Assembly: GCA_028818755.1 (NCBI GenBank)
Contig: JAPPNF010000020.1
Coordinates: 1-56,484 of the forward strand
DNA from: Deltaproteobacteria bacterium
GTDB lineage: Bacteria; Desulfobacterota; Binatia; UBA9968; JAJDTQ01
Length of the DNA: 56,484 nucleotides
Direction: 5' to 3'
Part shown: piece after piece, positions 19,081-27,920 of the stretch
How the letters are laid out: every line of letters begins with the position of its first letter
Numbering within the stretch: position 1 is the first letter of the stretch
The notes under the pieces: generated by a model
Database searches by the model: none
Seen by the model: only the letters and a program-made list of their open reading frames with translations
What the model was told of the DNA's origin: nothing
Made by a program: the position numbers and the translations under genes

Positions 19081-20022
19081 TCACGCTGCGGTGGCCGCGG
19101 TGAAGTTGCGGTACTTGCCGTTGGTGATGCGTTCACTCCGGTACACTTCGACAATTCCCATCGCCGAGAGTCTGCCACGGTCAGGGCGTGGTTCCTGCAA
19201 CTCGCCCAAGCTGAGCATGGACCGAACAACGTCTACGCTGGAAGGCCCGTGCCATATCGGCCACGTGAACCGTGTGCCTTCCCCGCGCCTTTGTGAAAAA
19301 CCCGTCGTCAAGAGCCGTCGGTTCACGGGCGCCGTAGGGAAAAGCGGAAGCGCTTCGACCGCGAGGCGGTTGGCGCCGCGCATCGTACGCACCGTATCGC
19401 CTGACGGATTCCTCCAACGCAAGGCATAGCGTCGGTCATCCACCGGATCCCAACGCAGACTGGGTCTTTCGTCTGAGTACTGCCACGGGCGGAACAGGGA
19501 TGCATGCAGGTGATCTGACACGGTGTCTTGCACAAGCTCCAGCATCGAGCCGAGGAAATGTTGGTGGCCTGCACCGCTCATGGTCCGGAACGCCGTATCC
19601 CTGATAGTCGGGTCTTTGTCGGAAATCGGCACACTTTCGCAGCCGAAGGCCGCGACAAAGTCCGCGTCCTCCCTCTCGGCAGGCATAGCGGCCGATTGAG
19701 CCTTCTCGGTGACCGTTCTGAACCGGCCACAACTGACCTTGAGATCCGCCGCGAACTTCAGGGCGGCCCGATTCTGCGCCTTCGTGAGATGAGGCATGAG
19801 CAGTTCGACCAGACCGTCCTCCGAGAATCGCTCCGTCCCAAGAAGTTCTGGTGTCCACGTCCCTTCGTGCAGTTGCCAACGGAGGCGCCAATCGGGTGGC
19901 GATGAAGCGCCAGTTACAATCCGCAACGTCCCAACGGCCGCCAGAAAACCGAGCGGATTGCTCCCGTCAATTCCACGCAAGAGAAGCCCAGGGGCCTGTT
20001 CAATCAATGGCATCGTCGGCAC
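19081..20022 (-). CDS. small Cas8-like / Cas3-extension-family subunit of the type I-G effector
   Basis: This 313-residue protein begins MPTMPLIEQAPGLLLRGIDGSNPLGFLAAVG; the G-NPLGFLAALG-like opening is characteristic of type I-G proteins of the Csx17/Cas8u kind and of the so-called Cas3-extension family. It overlaps the 3' end of cas3 by 23 bases; a start at 20013 (MPLIEQ) would shorten the overlap. Position and length suggest it supplies the large or PAM-reading subunit in this small-effector variant of I-G. It has no catalytic motif. I am confident that it belongs to the Cascade operon, less so of the exact Cas8 subfamily name. Confidence 0.8.
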   Translation of the reverse strand: MPTMPLIEQAPGLLLRGIDGSNPLGFLAAVGTLRIVTGASSPPDWRLRWQLHEGTWTPELLGTERFSEDGLVELLMPHLTKAQNRAALKFAADLKVSCGRFRTVTEKAQSAAMPAEREDADFVAAFGCESVPISDKDPTIRDTAFRTMSGAGHQHFLGSMLELVQDTVSDHLHASLFRPWQYSDERPSLRWDPVDDRRYALRWRNPSGDTVRTMRGANRLAVEALPLFPTAPVNRRLLTTGFSQRRGEGTRFTWPIWHGPSSVDVVRSMLSLGELQEPRPDRGRLSAMGIVEVYRSERITNGKYRNFTAATAA

Positions 20023-23020
20023 CGTGCGTCTCCTCCCATTCGCTTCTCCTCCAGTCGGCCAGCCGCAACAACGCTTCGAGCCAAGCCAGCCCCCACCAGC
20101 CGTAGTGTCGTACCAACCTCCAGTAGCGATCCGCGACGCCGGAGTCGACGCGCTCGAGGCGGGTGGGGCCGCACCAAGTCATCTCGGACCCGTCGAGTGC
20201 GTAGTCTGTCCGCACTTCTTCGGCATCAACTACCACGGGCGCGAACGGCCGGCAGTGACCGTGATGGCTGGCGACCAGATGCAGGACGAGATCGCGCAAC
20301 TCGGCGTTTTTGGGCAACAGCGCCGGAGCGGTTTCGGCCATGCGCACGGATAGCAGTTCGTGTCGGCCGCCCCTCGGATAACCGGACGCCGCATGCGCAC
20401 GGGCACGTGCCGCGCGGGTCTTGGGCATTCGCGCGGATTTGGCAAGAAGCGCGCCATCGGTCCATGGAATGCCGCCACGCAACATCGACTGAAAGCGCCT
20501 GTCGGCTTTTCCCAGGTCATGCAGCAACCCCGCACGCGCTACGGCTTCGACCAGATCCTCTGGCAATCCGCACCCCAGGGCATTGCGGCGAGCGATCTCT
20601 TCAACGCCGGGAAGGTGTCTGTCGAGCCGCACGGGTTGTCCATCCCGGTGGGAAATGCCGGATGCGGCAGCGTCGTCCTCATCGCTGAAGCTGTCAATCT
20701 CATCGGTGAGGTGGCGCAGGCGATGCTGCCCCACGAGGACGACGGCATCGTCATTGACGAGCCGGCAGGCACGGTCCAGTCCGGCGTGTTGAAATTCCGC
20801 CAGCAACTCCTTCGCTGTTTCCGGTAACCACGCCCAGCGGTTCGAAAGCGATTCCGATGCAGCCACGTCCGCCAGGATATCCCGCAACGAATCTCCCACC
20901 TCCTTCGGATCGTCGTCGTATTTCTGCTCCAGACCGTCCAACAATTCGAATATGGCCGATTTGGCCTTGATGGAGTCCGGCCACTCCTTCACCAGCGTCC
21001 GATGCAAACGAAGGATGGGCTTGGCGCGGGCGCGACGGTAGGCCTGATCGCCCACATCCAACAAAGCATCACCCGGCAGGTCGCCGATCTGGCGTGGCTC
21101 TCCGGGGTGGTTGGCCGGGATGACGATGATGTCGCCGGGCCGAACCACTCCCGGATCGTCCGTAATGTCGTCCTCCCTAGTTTCTGCCCCACGCCACCGG
21201 ACGATCAGCGCACCCTTCGCTGTGCTGTCGTTCTCTGTACCGGCCTCTCCCGTGCCCTCCACGTCGGCGCTGCCGTCTTCGGTGGCTTTGCCGGCCATCC
21301 AGCGGCGGAAAACCCCGATGGGCACGGGCAGCGTCTCGGTGCTCCCCGGCGGGCACAGGGCCAGGACATCCAGGGATCTTTCCTTGTGGTTGATCAAATC
21401 CAGATCCGCACGCCAACATACCTGCACGTCTGCGACGTTTTCAACTGGGCCATGCAGAAACAGGGCGACGTCGGGGGAAGGGCTTGGGGCCGGAGCCGTT
21501 TGAGACCAGCAGTCGATGTGGGCAGGAAGCATGACGGCAGCGTGACGCGCCGGGGCGTTGAGGGCCGTCAAGGAGTCGCCTTCCGGCAACAGTCGTTGTA
21601 GAGATCTGATCCCGAAATCGATCTCGCCCTCTTCATCCTTGTGCTCATCGAGCCAAGCCCACGTCCTGGCAAGTGCTTCGCCATAGACGGGGTCGCCCGA
21701 CGGCGCTGCCTCTGCTACGCCAGCAGGCTTGGGGGCTTGGTCCCCACGGATGAAAACGATTCCCCGAGCCCCGATCGGGCGGCCCATCCTATTCAGGCGC
21801 CCAAACCGTTGACGCAAGGCGTCCAGACTTGCACATTCGGTGACGAGCCCGTCGAAATCGAGGTCAGCGCCAACTTCCAACGTCTGGGTCGACACGACAA
21901 ACTGCGGCTCCTGCAGTGCGCGGTGTTCCGCTTGTGCCGAGTAAAGCGGCTTCAAACGAGTTTCGGCGACAGCGTCCCTGTCCAAGGGCCGCATGCGACC
22001 GGTCAGCAGGATCGCACGGTTTCCGTGATCGAGAGACAGTATCCGGTGCGCTTCTCGCGCTGTGGCAACACGGTTGGCGAATATCGCGATCGCTCGACGC
22101 TGTTCGCTGACCAACTCTACAGCGGCGTCAGCCAGCGCTTGAGCCAACTCACGTGTCGCCTGCTTTCCCTTGGCCTTTGTGACCTCCTTTAACCGGACAG
22201 GTTTATCCGCTGTTTGGCGTCGGCCGAGAGCATGCTGCGGGTCGCAACGTTCGTCGGACCGATCTTCGAATACGTCCGTCATCCCTGAAGGGGGTGTGGC
22301 CGACATCACGACCGGGTTAAAGCATCGATTGAGGGGAGCGCATCCCCAAGTCTGGAAGCCCTGAACCGCCTGCAAGGTCTGGAGAAACGGCTGAGCGCAG
22401 TGCGCTTCGTCGAGCAGAATGAGGCTGTCGTTGGCGATCAGTCCGGCATAAATTGGCCAAGTGCCTGGTCCCCGCCCATAGGCCCGAAAGAGCAGGCGTG
22501 ATCCGATCTGGTCAACTGTCGACGCCACGACCGTCGGTTGCAACGGACTGCGCGCCCAAGCTTCGGAGCGGTACATGCCGCCGCGAAGCAGATGTGCAGC
22601 CAGAGGGGGGGCATCAGCGCCGGTCGCATCGGTCGTCGGTTGACCGCACGCGATTTGTCTCAGGTTGTCCGCGACCTTCTTGACAACGCCGTCAACAGCC
22701 TCGGCCAGCTTCTGCGCCAGTTGCTTGGCACGGGCATAGGCCTCATCAACGATCACACGCCTGTCCACCACGAAAAAGATGCGACGAGGGGCGGTGATGA
22801 TCTGTTTGCGCTCGAGCCACGATGCCTGAGAGGCCAGCGCAAACACTGCGATATCCATGCACGCGGTCTTGCCGGAAGCCGTTGGCAGAGTAATCGCCGC
22901 GGGCCAGGGCGTGGAATGGCTCAGCACCCGCTCTGCCAAGGCCCGCTGCCAAGCGAAAGGTTCATGGCCCCAGCACGCCTCAAAGAACTCGGGAAAATCT
23001 GTCGCAGAGACGTCGGTCAT
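20000..23020 (-). CDS. cas3: Cas3 helicase-nuclease, type I-G form with C-terminal HD domain
   Basis: This 1006-residue protein unwinds and degrades target DNA after Cascade binding. The superfamily 2 helicase comes first: Walker A LPTASGKT at 45-52, the DEAH box at 204-207 (LLDEAHCAQPF), motif III SATPP, and the QRFGRLNRMG motif VI. The HD nuclease is C-terminal, with GLLHDLGKADRRF at about 832-845, an HELLSVR segment and SHHGHCRP as further metal ligands. Helicase followed by HD is the arrangement used by type I-G. I chose the ATG at 23020, four bases after the csb2 stop. Frames upstream of it belong to csb2. Confidence 0.95.
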   Translation of the reverse strand: MTDVSATDFPEFFEACWGHEPFAWQRALAERVLSHSTPWPAAITLPTASGKTACMDIAVFALASQASWLERKQIITAPRRIFFVVDRRVIVDEAYARAKQLAQKLAEAVDGVVKKVADNLRQIACGQPTTDATGADAPPLAAHLLRGGMYRSEAWARSPLQPTVVASTVDQIGSRLLFRAYGRGPGTWPIYAGLIANDSLILLDEAHCAQPFLQTLQAVQGFQTWGCAPLNRCFNPVVMSATPPSGMTDVFEDRSDERCDPQHALGRRQTADKPVRLKEVTKAKGKQATRELAQALADAAVELVSEQRRAIAIFANRVATAREAHRILSLDHGNRAILLTGRMRPLDRDAVAETRLKPLYSAQAEHRALQEPQFVVSTQTLEVGADLDFDGLVTECASLDALRQRFGRLNRMGRPIGARGIVFIRGDQAPKPAGVAEAAPSGDPVYGEALARTWAWLDEHKDEEGEIDFGIRSLQRLLPEGDSLTALNAPARHAAVMLPAHIDCWSQTAPAPSPSPDVALFLHGPVENVADVQVCWRADLDLINHKERSLDVLALCPPGSTETLPVPIGVFRRWMAGKATEDGSADVEGTGEAGTENDSTAKGALIVRWRGAETREDDITDDPGVVRPGDIIVIPANHPGEPRQIGDLPGDALLDVGDQAYRRARAKPILRLHRTLVKEWPDSIKAKSAIFELLDGLEQKYDDDPKEVGDSLRDILADVAASESLSNRWAWLPETAKELLAEFQHAGLDRACRLVNDDAVVLVGQHRLRHLTDEIDSFSDEDDAAASGISHRDGQPVRLDRHLPGVEEIARRNALGCGLPEDLVEAVARAGLLHDLGKADRRFQSMLRGGIPWTDGALLAKSARMPKTRAARARAHAASGYPRGGRHELLSVRMAETAPALLPKNAELRDLVLHLVASHHGHCRPFAPVVVDAEEVRTDYALDGSEMTWCGPTRLERVDSGVADRYWRLVRHYGWWGLAWLEALLRLADWRRSEWEETHGADDAID

Positions 23021-23024
23021 GGTG

Positions 23025-25364
23025 TCACCCAATCGGACGACAAAAACCATACCCCCGGAACCTCCCTGCGCCGACGAGCACCGGGCCACACACGGGCGTG
23101 TCGAAGACCAGCACTGCATGAGTTTGACTCCGGGTACCACCATTGTTCTTGTGTGTGAGTGGAGGGTACTCTCTGGCGTGGGATGCGCCTTCCACCAGCG
23201 ACACGGGGTGCAGCACCACTTCCCGTGGACGCGGCAATCCGATGTGCTGACATGCGTCCTTTACGCTGCCAGCGGCTTGCTCCCATTTGTCCTTGCCGCC
23301 GAAATGCCGGTTCAGGACGACCGGGGTCACGCTCGCCCAAACACGTGATTCGCGGGTCCAGGTAGCGGATTGAAGGTTGAAGGGCGGACGTTCGCGGGTC
23401 TCCGGCTCAATGGCGCACTCGAACCACTGGCCGTCAAACAAGATATGTTCACGCGGCAGTCCGGTCGCAGCTTCGTTGAGAAACGGTTCGAGGCAATGGC
23501 CAGCAGCCGAAGGCTCCAAGCCTTTTGGCAGGACGAGACCCAGGCCCATGATGCGACCGTCCGCGTGTTCGGCTCCGACGAACGGAAGGGGAACCAAGGC
23601 GAGATGCGGCTCGGGGCTTGGGCGGCCATCTGGCCGATGTCCACTGAACCACTCCGGGGGCGGTTGGTCGGCGCATTTTTTCATCAAGATTCCGCGCAAG
23701 GCTGTTAGGAGCTTCAGCGTGGCCGGCAAGGACACGCGCTTTCCCTTGATGCGTACGACGACGATCCGCGGGTCGAAGACCGAGCCGGGCGTTGCGGTTT
23801 CATCAACTTCCGGGGGCCTTTCGTAACCCTGCCATCGGCCCGGCACGGGGCGCAGGGACACAGGTTCACCTCCAGGGAAGTGATCCTCCAGGCGCATTTT
23901 CATTTCGTTCGCGTACTGTTCCTGTTGGCGAGGACTTCGCCCGCTACCCGATCCACTTCCACCTTGGTTTGCCGCAGCAAGGCGATTTCGGATGGTGTCA
24001 ACATCCGGGGAGCGGGAGAGATACCGAGCCTCCGATTGAGTAAGGCAATCGAAGGCGTGGCCGAAGTGTTCCTTCCACCATTTTTCGAAGTCAGGTCCGT
24101 GTCTTTCTCGGAGTTCATGCAGTTGCTCCTGTGATGGATTCAGCTTGGCGGAGTATGGTTTGCCCGTCAGGGCAATGGCGCCGACTACCCGCCCTCCTCG
24201 TTTCTCTATCCACCCGCGCAGATTTGCGAAGGTGCCGCCCTGTCCCACGAAATCGTCCACCATGATGTACCGTTGATCTGCTTGGACGGTCCCAGCGAAA
24301 CTGGCTTGTCGAGCAAGACGACCGTAGCCGTCCGCGCCTGTGTGATGAACGATGTTCGTTTGGACGATCGCAGTCTCGCGCTGAATGCCCAGTCGTTCGC
24401 TCAGAAGTCTCGTCAAGGCGGCGGGAATGGCGTTGAGTTGTTGCTCCCACGCATGTGCGCTGACAAGCACAGGTCGTTTGAGGTCGTCGCCAACTGCGGC
24501 GATCATTGCGGCAACCGCTGCCGTTGCTCTTTCCTCAACAAGCTCAAGTACGAGGTTGGTGGCAGCCACCGCATCATCGCCCGTCTTGGCGGCGGCGTAC
24601 TCGGGGCGTTGTCTGGCCCGGGTCTCGTTGGCCAGCAAGACGACGTCCGGGAATCCGACCCAGGGCACCCGTGGCGGGTGCTTCATCACCCTGAGGTCCG
24701 CTTCGGCCTGTTCGATCTCGTGACGGAGATCGTGGTAGGCATCCCATGCGTCGCGGTTCATGCGCGCTTCCAGTGCCGCCAAACGGCCAGGATTCGTCAC
24801 GCGCAGGCGCTGAGGCGCGGCCCCATTTACCGGTACCCACGATGGGACAGGTGGATTGTCGTCGAGCCACGTTTGTACGAATGAGGCGGAATGCCCCACG
24901 TGCGTCACCTTGGCGACGAGCCGATCCAACGCCTCGCGATATGTTCCCGGCCCCGTTTCCGGCCATATCATGTGCACTGTCGGACGCCGGGGGATGGCCA
25001 CCGGAAAACCCCGAGGCTGGCGCGAGCGATGCTCTGGGAGTTGCCCCAACCCGGCATCCCTCAGTTTGCCGAGATCACTCCCGACGGGTGGCCTGCGACC
25101 GAGGGCCACGTCATTCACCGGTACGAAACTGACAGCAGGGGTGCGAAAAGTGGCATCCGACGCGGCGATCCGAGGAGCCGGCAGGGTTTCGAGCCAACGC
25201 AGGGCGTCCCCTTCGGCGGGGTCTTGACCGGTTTCGAACCACGCCGCCGCCAGCGCCATGAACATCCGATCCGGATGCGGCGGCCATTCAGCCCGCTCCT
25301 TTCTGGCCCCGTCCGCCGCGGCCATGAACCACCCGTTCAGGTAATGGATGCCAAGAGCGAACAT
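23025..25364 (-). CDS. csb2: Csb2 (Cas5-Cas6 type subunit) with an inserted phosphoribosyltransferase domain
   Basis: Csb2 combines Cas5- and Cas6-like RAMP roles in type I-G: it binds and processes the crRNA handle. Here it is 779 residues, well above the roughly 450-550 I recall for the family. Residues 1 to about 200 (FALGIHYLNGWFMAA, WPPHPDRMFMALAAAW) and about 503-779 (PGRWQGYERPPEV, PPEWFSGHRPDG, ASVTPVVLNRHFGG, and final GRFRGYGFCRPIG) are ordinary Csb2. Between them lies a complete phosphoribosyltransferase domain (about 235-465): FPDVVLLAN, VSAHAWEQQLNAIP, NIVHHTGADGYGRLARQ, then the PRPP loop VDDFVGQGGT at 369-378, and LTGKPYSAKL. A GGSGSGSG linker follows at about 468-475. The frame is intact. 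The start overlaps the csb1 stop as TGATG. Confidence 0.9.
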   Translation of the reverse strand: MFALGIHYLNGWFMAAADGARKERAEWPPHPDRMFMALAAAWFETGQDPAEGDALRWLETLPAPRIAASDATFRTPAVSFVPVNDVALGRRPPVGSDLGKLRDAGLGQLPEHRSRQPRGFPVAIPRRPTVHMIWPETGPGTYREALDRLVAKVTHVGHSASFVQTWLDDNPPVPSWVPVNGAAPQRLRVTNPGRLAALEARMNRDAWDAYHDLRHEIEQAEADLRVMKHPPRVPWVGFPDVVLLANETRARQRPEYAAAKTGDDAVAATNLVLELVEERATAAVAAMIAAVGDDLKRPVLVSAHAWEQQLNAIPAALTRLLSERLGIQRETAIVQTNIVHHTGADGYGRLARQASFAGTVQADQRYIMVDDFVGQGGTFANLRGWIEKRGGRVVGAIALTGKPYSAKLNPSQEQLHELRERHGPDFEKWWKEHFGHAFDCLTQSEARYLSRSPDVDTIRNRLAAANQGGSGSGSGRSPRQQEQYANEMKMRLEDHFPGGEPVSLRPVPGRWQGYERPPEVDETATPGSVFDPRIVVVRIKGKRVSLPATLKLLTALRGILMKKCADQPPPEWFSGHRPDGRPSPEPHLALVPLPFVGAEHADGRIMGLGLVLPKGLEPSAAGHCLEPFLNEAATGLPREHILFDGQWFECAIEPETRERPPFNLQSATWTRESRVWASVTPVVLNRHFGGKDKWEQAAGSVKDACQHIGLPRPREVVLHPVSLVEGASHAREYPPLTHKNNGGTRSQTHAVLVFDTPVCGPVLVGAGRFRGYGFCRPIG
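23970..24662 (-). other. phosphoribosyltransferase domain inserted within csb2
   Basis: This is the approximate DNA span of the inserted domain in csb2. It resembles stand-alone phosphoribosyltransferases of plasmids and integrative elements, which have the same order of blocks: FPDVVLLA, AAKxGD, an SAHA...NAIP segment, IVQTN-V-HTGADGYGRLARQA, a PRPP-binding VDDFxGQGGT, GGRVVGAxxLTGKPYSAK, and a final helix with WWxExFGxAFDxLTQSEARYL. All key residues of the PRPP loop are present (two aspartates, two glycines, threonine), so it may bind PRPP or a nucleotide. The boundaries are judged by eye. Confidence 0.8.
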
Positions 25365-26563
25365 CAGTTCCCTTCTGCCACCGAAGCGCTAGCGAGTTCC
25401 TGGCTACGTCGGACCAGTTCGACCAAGTCCGGCGACGGGGTCAATTCGATCTCTCCCTCCCAGGGTAACCCGGTGTCTTTGGCCGCCGTGACCGCCTCGT
25501 TCAGCAGATTGAGGGCATCTTCGGGAGAGAGTTCGAACCGTTGCGGCGGTTCGCCGGGCCGCTCGAGCAACTCCCAAACGGGTGTATCTTCGGCGAATAG
25601 TTGGCAGCGTGAGCGAAGGTCCGTGTCCACACGTGCCAAACTCCCGGCCGCGAGTCCCAAGGCAACGAGTGCGGTCCGCGCGGCAAGATCGACGGAAGGA
25701 CTCGAAGTCGCTGCATCTTCAGCCGGAAAGCGGAGGCGTCGCAAGACAGCCAACGACAAGGTGGTCGTCTGCAGGGCACGGGAAATGGTGAACCCACCAT
25801 CCTTGATCGTGGGGGTGACATTCCCGTGGTTAGCTTCTGAGGGCCTTCCAGTTTTGAGCTTGCCGTTGGTGGCCTTCTCGTCCAATGTCCAGTGCGGCGC
25901 GTTGTCCTGTCCCGTTTTGCGTTTATTGAGAGTGGCGGCATCACGCATGATTTCCGCCGGATCGATCCGGCTTGATGTCCGTGTACCCATTACGGCGTCA
26001 TACCCAACGATTTCGGAAACCACTGCGCGTTGAAATTTGCATCCTAGACCACCGCGTGGCCCGGTCGAGTCCCACAACCCAAAAACCAAGGCGGTAGGAC
26101 ACAGACCGAAAAGGCCGGTGGCGTTGCGGATGTCCGCCGTGTCGAGTATTCGCCCCTTCGGTGACTTGCGAAAAATCATGCCCTGGAACAGGCTGTCTCG
26201 AAAGAGTGCATCAGCGGCACGATGAGGCGCCTCAAGACTTGTCACGATGAACTTCTTGAGGAGCTCCTCCTGATCGAAGCGCGTGACCAGCAACGGCAGT
26301 GTCACTCGGCCGGCGCGGTGCGCTTCCAGCAACGCCAGTTCCATGCGGTTGGCCTGCGACTGCACGGAATCGAGGAGAACGCACGGACGGCATTCGCCCG
26401 TCGCCGGGTCAATGCGCTCCTCGGTAGCGTATTTCCCACCTTCGTAGGTAGGCGGAAATATCTTGTCGCCGGGGCCGCCCGCGGGTTGATAGGTCGTGAC
26501 GCATCGAAATGCGGCCGAATCTCCGCCAACGGCCCGTTGTAATGTTGGCAAGTTGATGGTCAA
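25364..26563 (-). CDS. csb1: Csb1 (Cas7-like backbone subunit of type I-G Cascade)
   Basis: Csb1 is the Cas7-family protein that polymerises along the crRNA. The 399-residue sequence has the family pattern near the N-terminus: TTYQPAGGPGDKIFPPTYEGGKYATEE, then VLLDSVQSQANRME at about 63-76, and further on APHRAADALFRDS, LFGLCPTALVFGLWDSTGPRGG and GCKFQRAVVSEIVGYDA. It is the first gene of the cas operon. The start is a TTG at 26563, supported by AAAGGAG about 10 bases upstream; there is no good ATG. The stop overlaps the csb2 start by one base. Confidence 0.95.
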   Translation of the reverse strand: MTINLPTLQRAVGGDSAAFRCVTTYQPAGGPGDKIFPPTYEGGKYATEERIDPATGECRPCVLLDSVQSQANRMELALLEAHRAGRVTLPLLVTRFDQEELLKKFIVTSLEAPHRAADALFRDSLFQGMIFRKSPKGRILDTADIRNATGLFGLCPTALVFGLWDSTGPRGGLGCKFQRAVVSEIVGYDAVMGTRTSSRIDPAEIMRDAATLNKRKTGQDNAPHWTLDEKATNGKLKTGRPSEANHGNVTPTIKDGGFTISRALQTTTLSLAVLRRLRFPAEDAATSSPSVDLAARTALVALGLAAGSLARVDTDLRSRCQLFAEDTPVWELLERPGEPPQRFELSPEDALNLLNEAVTAAKDTGLPWEGEIELTPSPDLVELVRRSQELASASVAEGN

Positions 26564-27056
26564 CTCGGTTTTCTCCTTTCAGCGTGGTGACGAGGTTCAT
26601 GTGTTTCGTTTACAGCGTGAACCTTTAGATTTCAAGATTTCAATTCAGACCGTGTGAACCTTATTGCGTCGGTGATTGATGAACTGCGTTGGCCAACCCT
26701 CTGACGGGCTTGATCTGTCGGGTTGTGGAAGCCAGCCCGTCGTGGACGGGGACGCGGTGTCGGTCACCGGGTTCGGCAGGTTCTCTACCAAGAGCCGGTC
26801 GGCGCGGACGGGGCGAAACCCTCGCACCGGGAAGAGCGTCGCCATCGTCGCGTCGAAGACGCCGCAGTTCAACGCGGGGAAGGCGCTCCGGGCCAAGTTG
26901 CGCAAGGGAGAGCCTGGGTGGTGCAGGAACTTTTTGTCCCGTCCCCTGGCCCAAGCTACAGTTCGAGGATGAGTGTAGAGCGGTGGAGGGCAACCCCGGA
27001 TCGTGTGATCCTTCCGCGCCATTGGGCCGTTCAACGCCTGATGGGGGAGGACTCGG
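26564..27056. other. cas operon promoter region and uncharacterised flank
   Basis: The first about 80 bases hold the csb1 ribosome-binding site (AAAGGAG near 26573-26580) and AT-rich sequence suitable for the cas promoter. The rest contains an open frame on the minus strand rich in proline and arginine (with PVTDTASPSTTG near its end) that looks like non-coding repeat read as protein, not a gene. It reaches the edge of the ISAs1 remnant. Confidence 0.4.
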
Positions 27057-27780
27057 CTAAGCGCGGGTGGCGTAGTGTCGGTTGGCCTCGGGGAGGTAGC
27101 GGAAGCGGCCGTTGGAGCGGACGATGGCGATGGCCACGTTGGTGAGGTAGGCGAGATTGCGGGGCAGATGGCGCACCGTGGACCCAGCAGCGGTCTTCGT
27201 CATAGGTGAAGTCGCGCACGTAGTGGAGGCGGTTCTCGATGTGCCAGTGCTTGCGCACCAGCGAGAGCAACTCCTCGGGTCCCGAGCGGTCGGGTCCGAG
27301 GGAGGTGAGGCTGTAGGACACCTCGACGCTGCGCCTGCCGGTCTTGAGGATGTGGCGCTCGCGTTGGATGCGCAGGGCCTAGCGGCGGCCGTGGAGGTGG
27401 GCGTAGCCGTCCTACTCGGCCCTGGAGAGATCGACTACGGCGCAACGCCGGCGCTCGATGCGGCCATGGCCCTTGTCCACGGTCTCATGACAAGGGGCGT
27501 CTGTGAAGTGTGGACGGCCCTGAGGTCCCTAGAGGATGGTTTGCTGGTTGTCCTTGATGTTGACCACGTAGTCGGCGCCTCGCCCGCGTAGGCAGCGCAT
27601 GGTCTCGTGCTAGGCATAGAGGCATTGACGGTGACGATGCAGCCGGCGAGGTCGAGGGTTTGGGAGAGTTCGCGCACGGCCGGGATCTCGTTGCTCTTGG
27701 AGTCCACTCCACCTGCCCGAGGACCAGCCCGGTCTCGTGCTCCACCGCCGCCCCCATCACCCGGCGTCGATCTTCGCATC
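27057..27780 (-). pseudogene. ISAs1-family transposase remnant, multiply frameshifted
   Basis: Fragments of a DDE transposase of the ISAs1 family appear in alternating frames on the minus strand. They are AAVEHETGLVLGQVE and DSKSNEIPAVRELSQTL (about 27640-27757), then NIKDNQQTIL-like and DLRAVHTS pieces, and WHIENRLHYVRDFTYDEDR with NLAYLTNVAIAIVRSNGRFRY near the C-terminus, ending at the stop at 27057-27059. At least three frame changes are needed to join them, so it is dead. The right boundary is uncertain: minus-strand sequence up to about 28000 (CLAVFDRAFGSPMAFN) may also belong to the element. Confidence 0.8.
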
Positions 27781-27920
27781 CCCGATTCGCACGATTCCGA
27801 CAATCGGCGATGTTGAACGCCATCGGACTGCCGAAGGCGCGGTCGAACACGGCCAAGCAGGTGTCGTCGGCGAGTGCGACTGGAACAGGAATCCGTCGGC
27901 CCCGGAGGCTCCCCTCAGGG

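Noticed and set aside
26645..27034. Minus-strand frame with PVTDTASPSTTG upstream of csb1
   Set aside because: Composition is Pro/Arg-rich and resembles repeat-derived pseudo-protein sequence; no good start, and it runs to the edge of an IS remnant.
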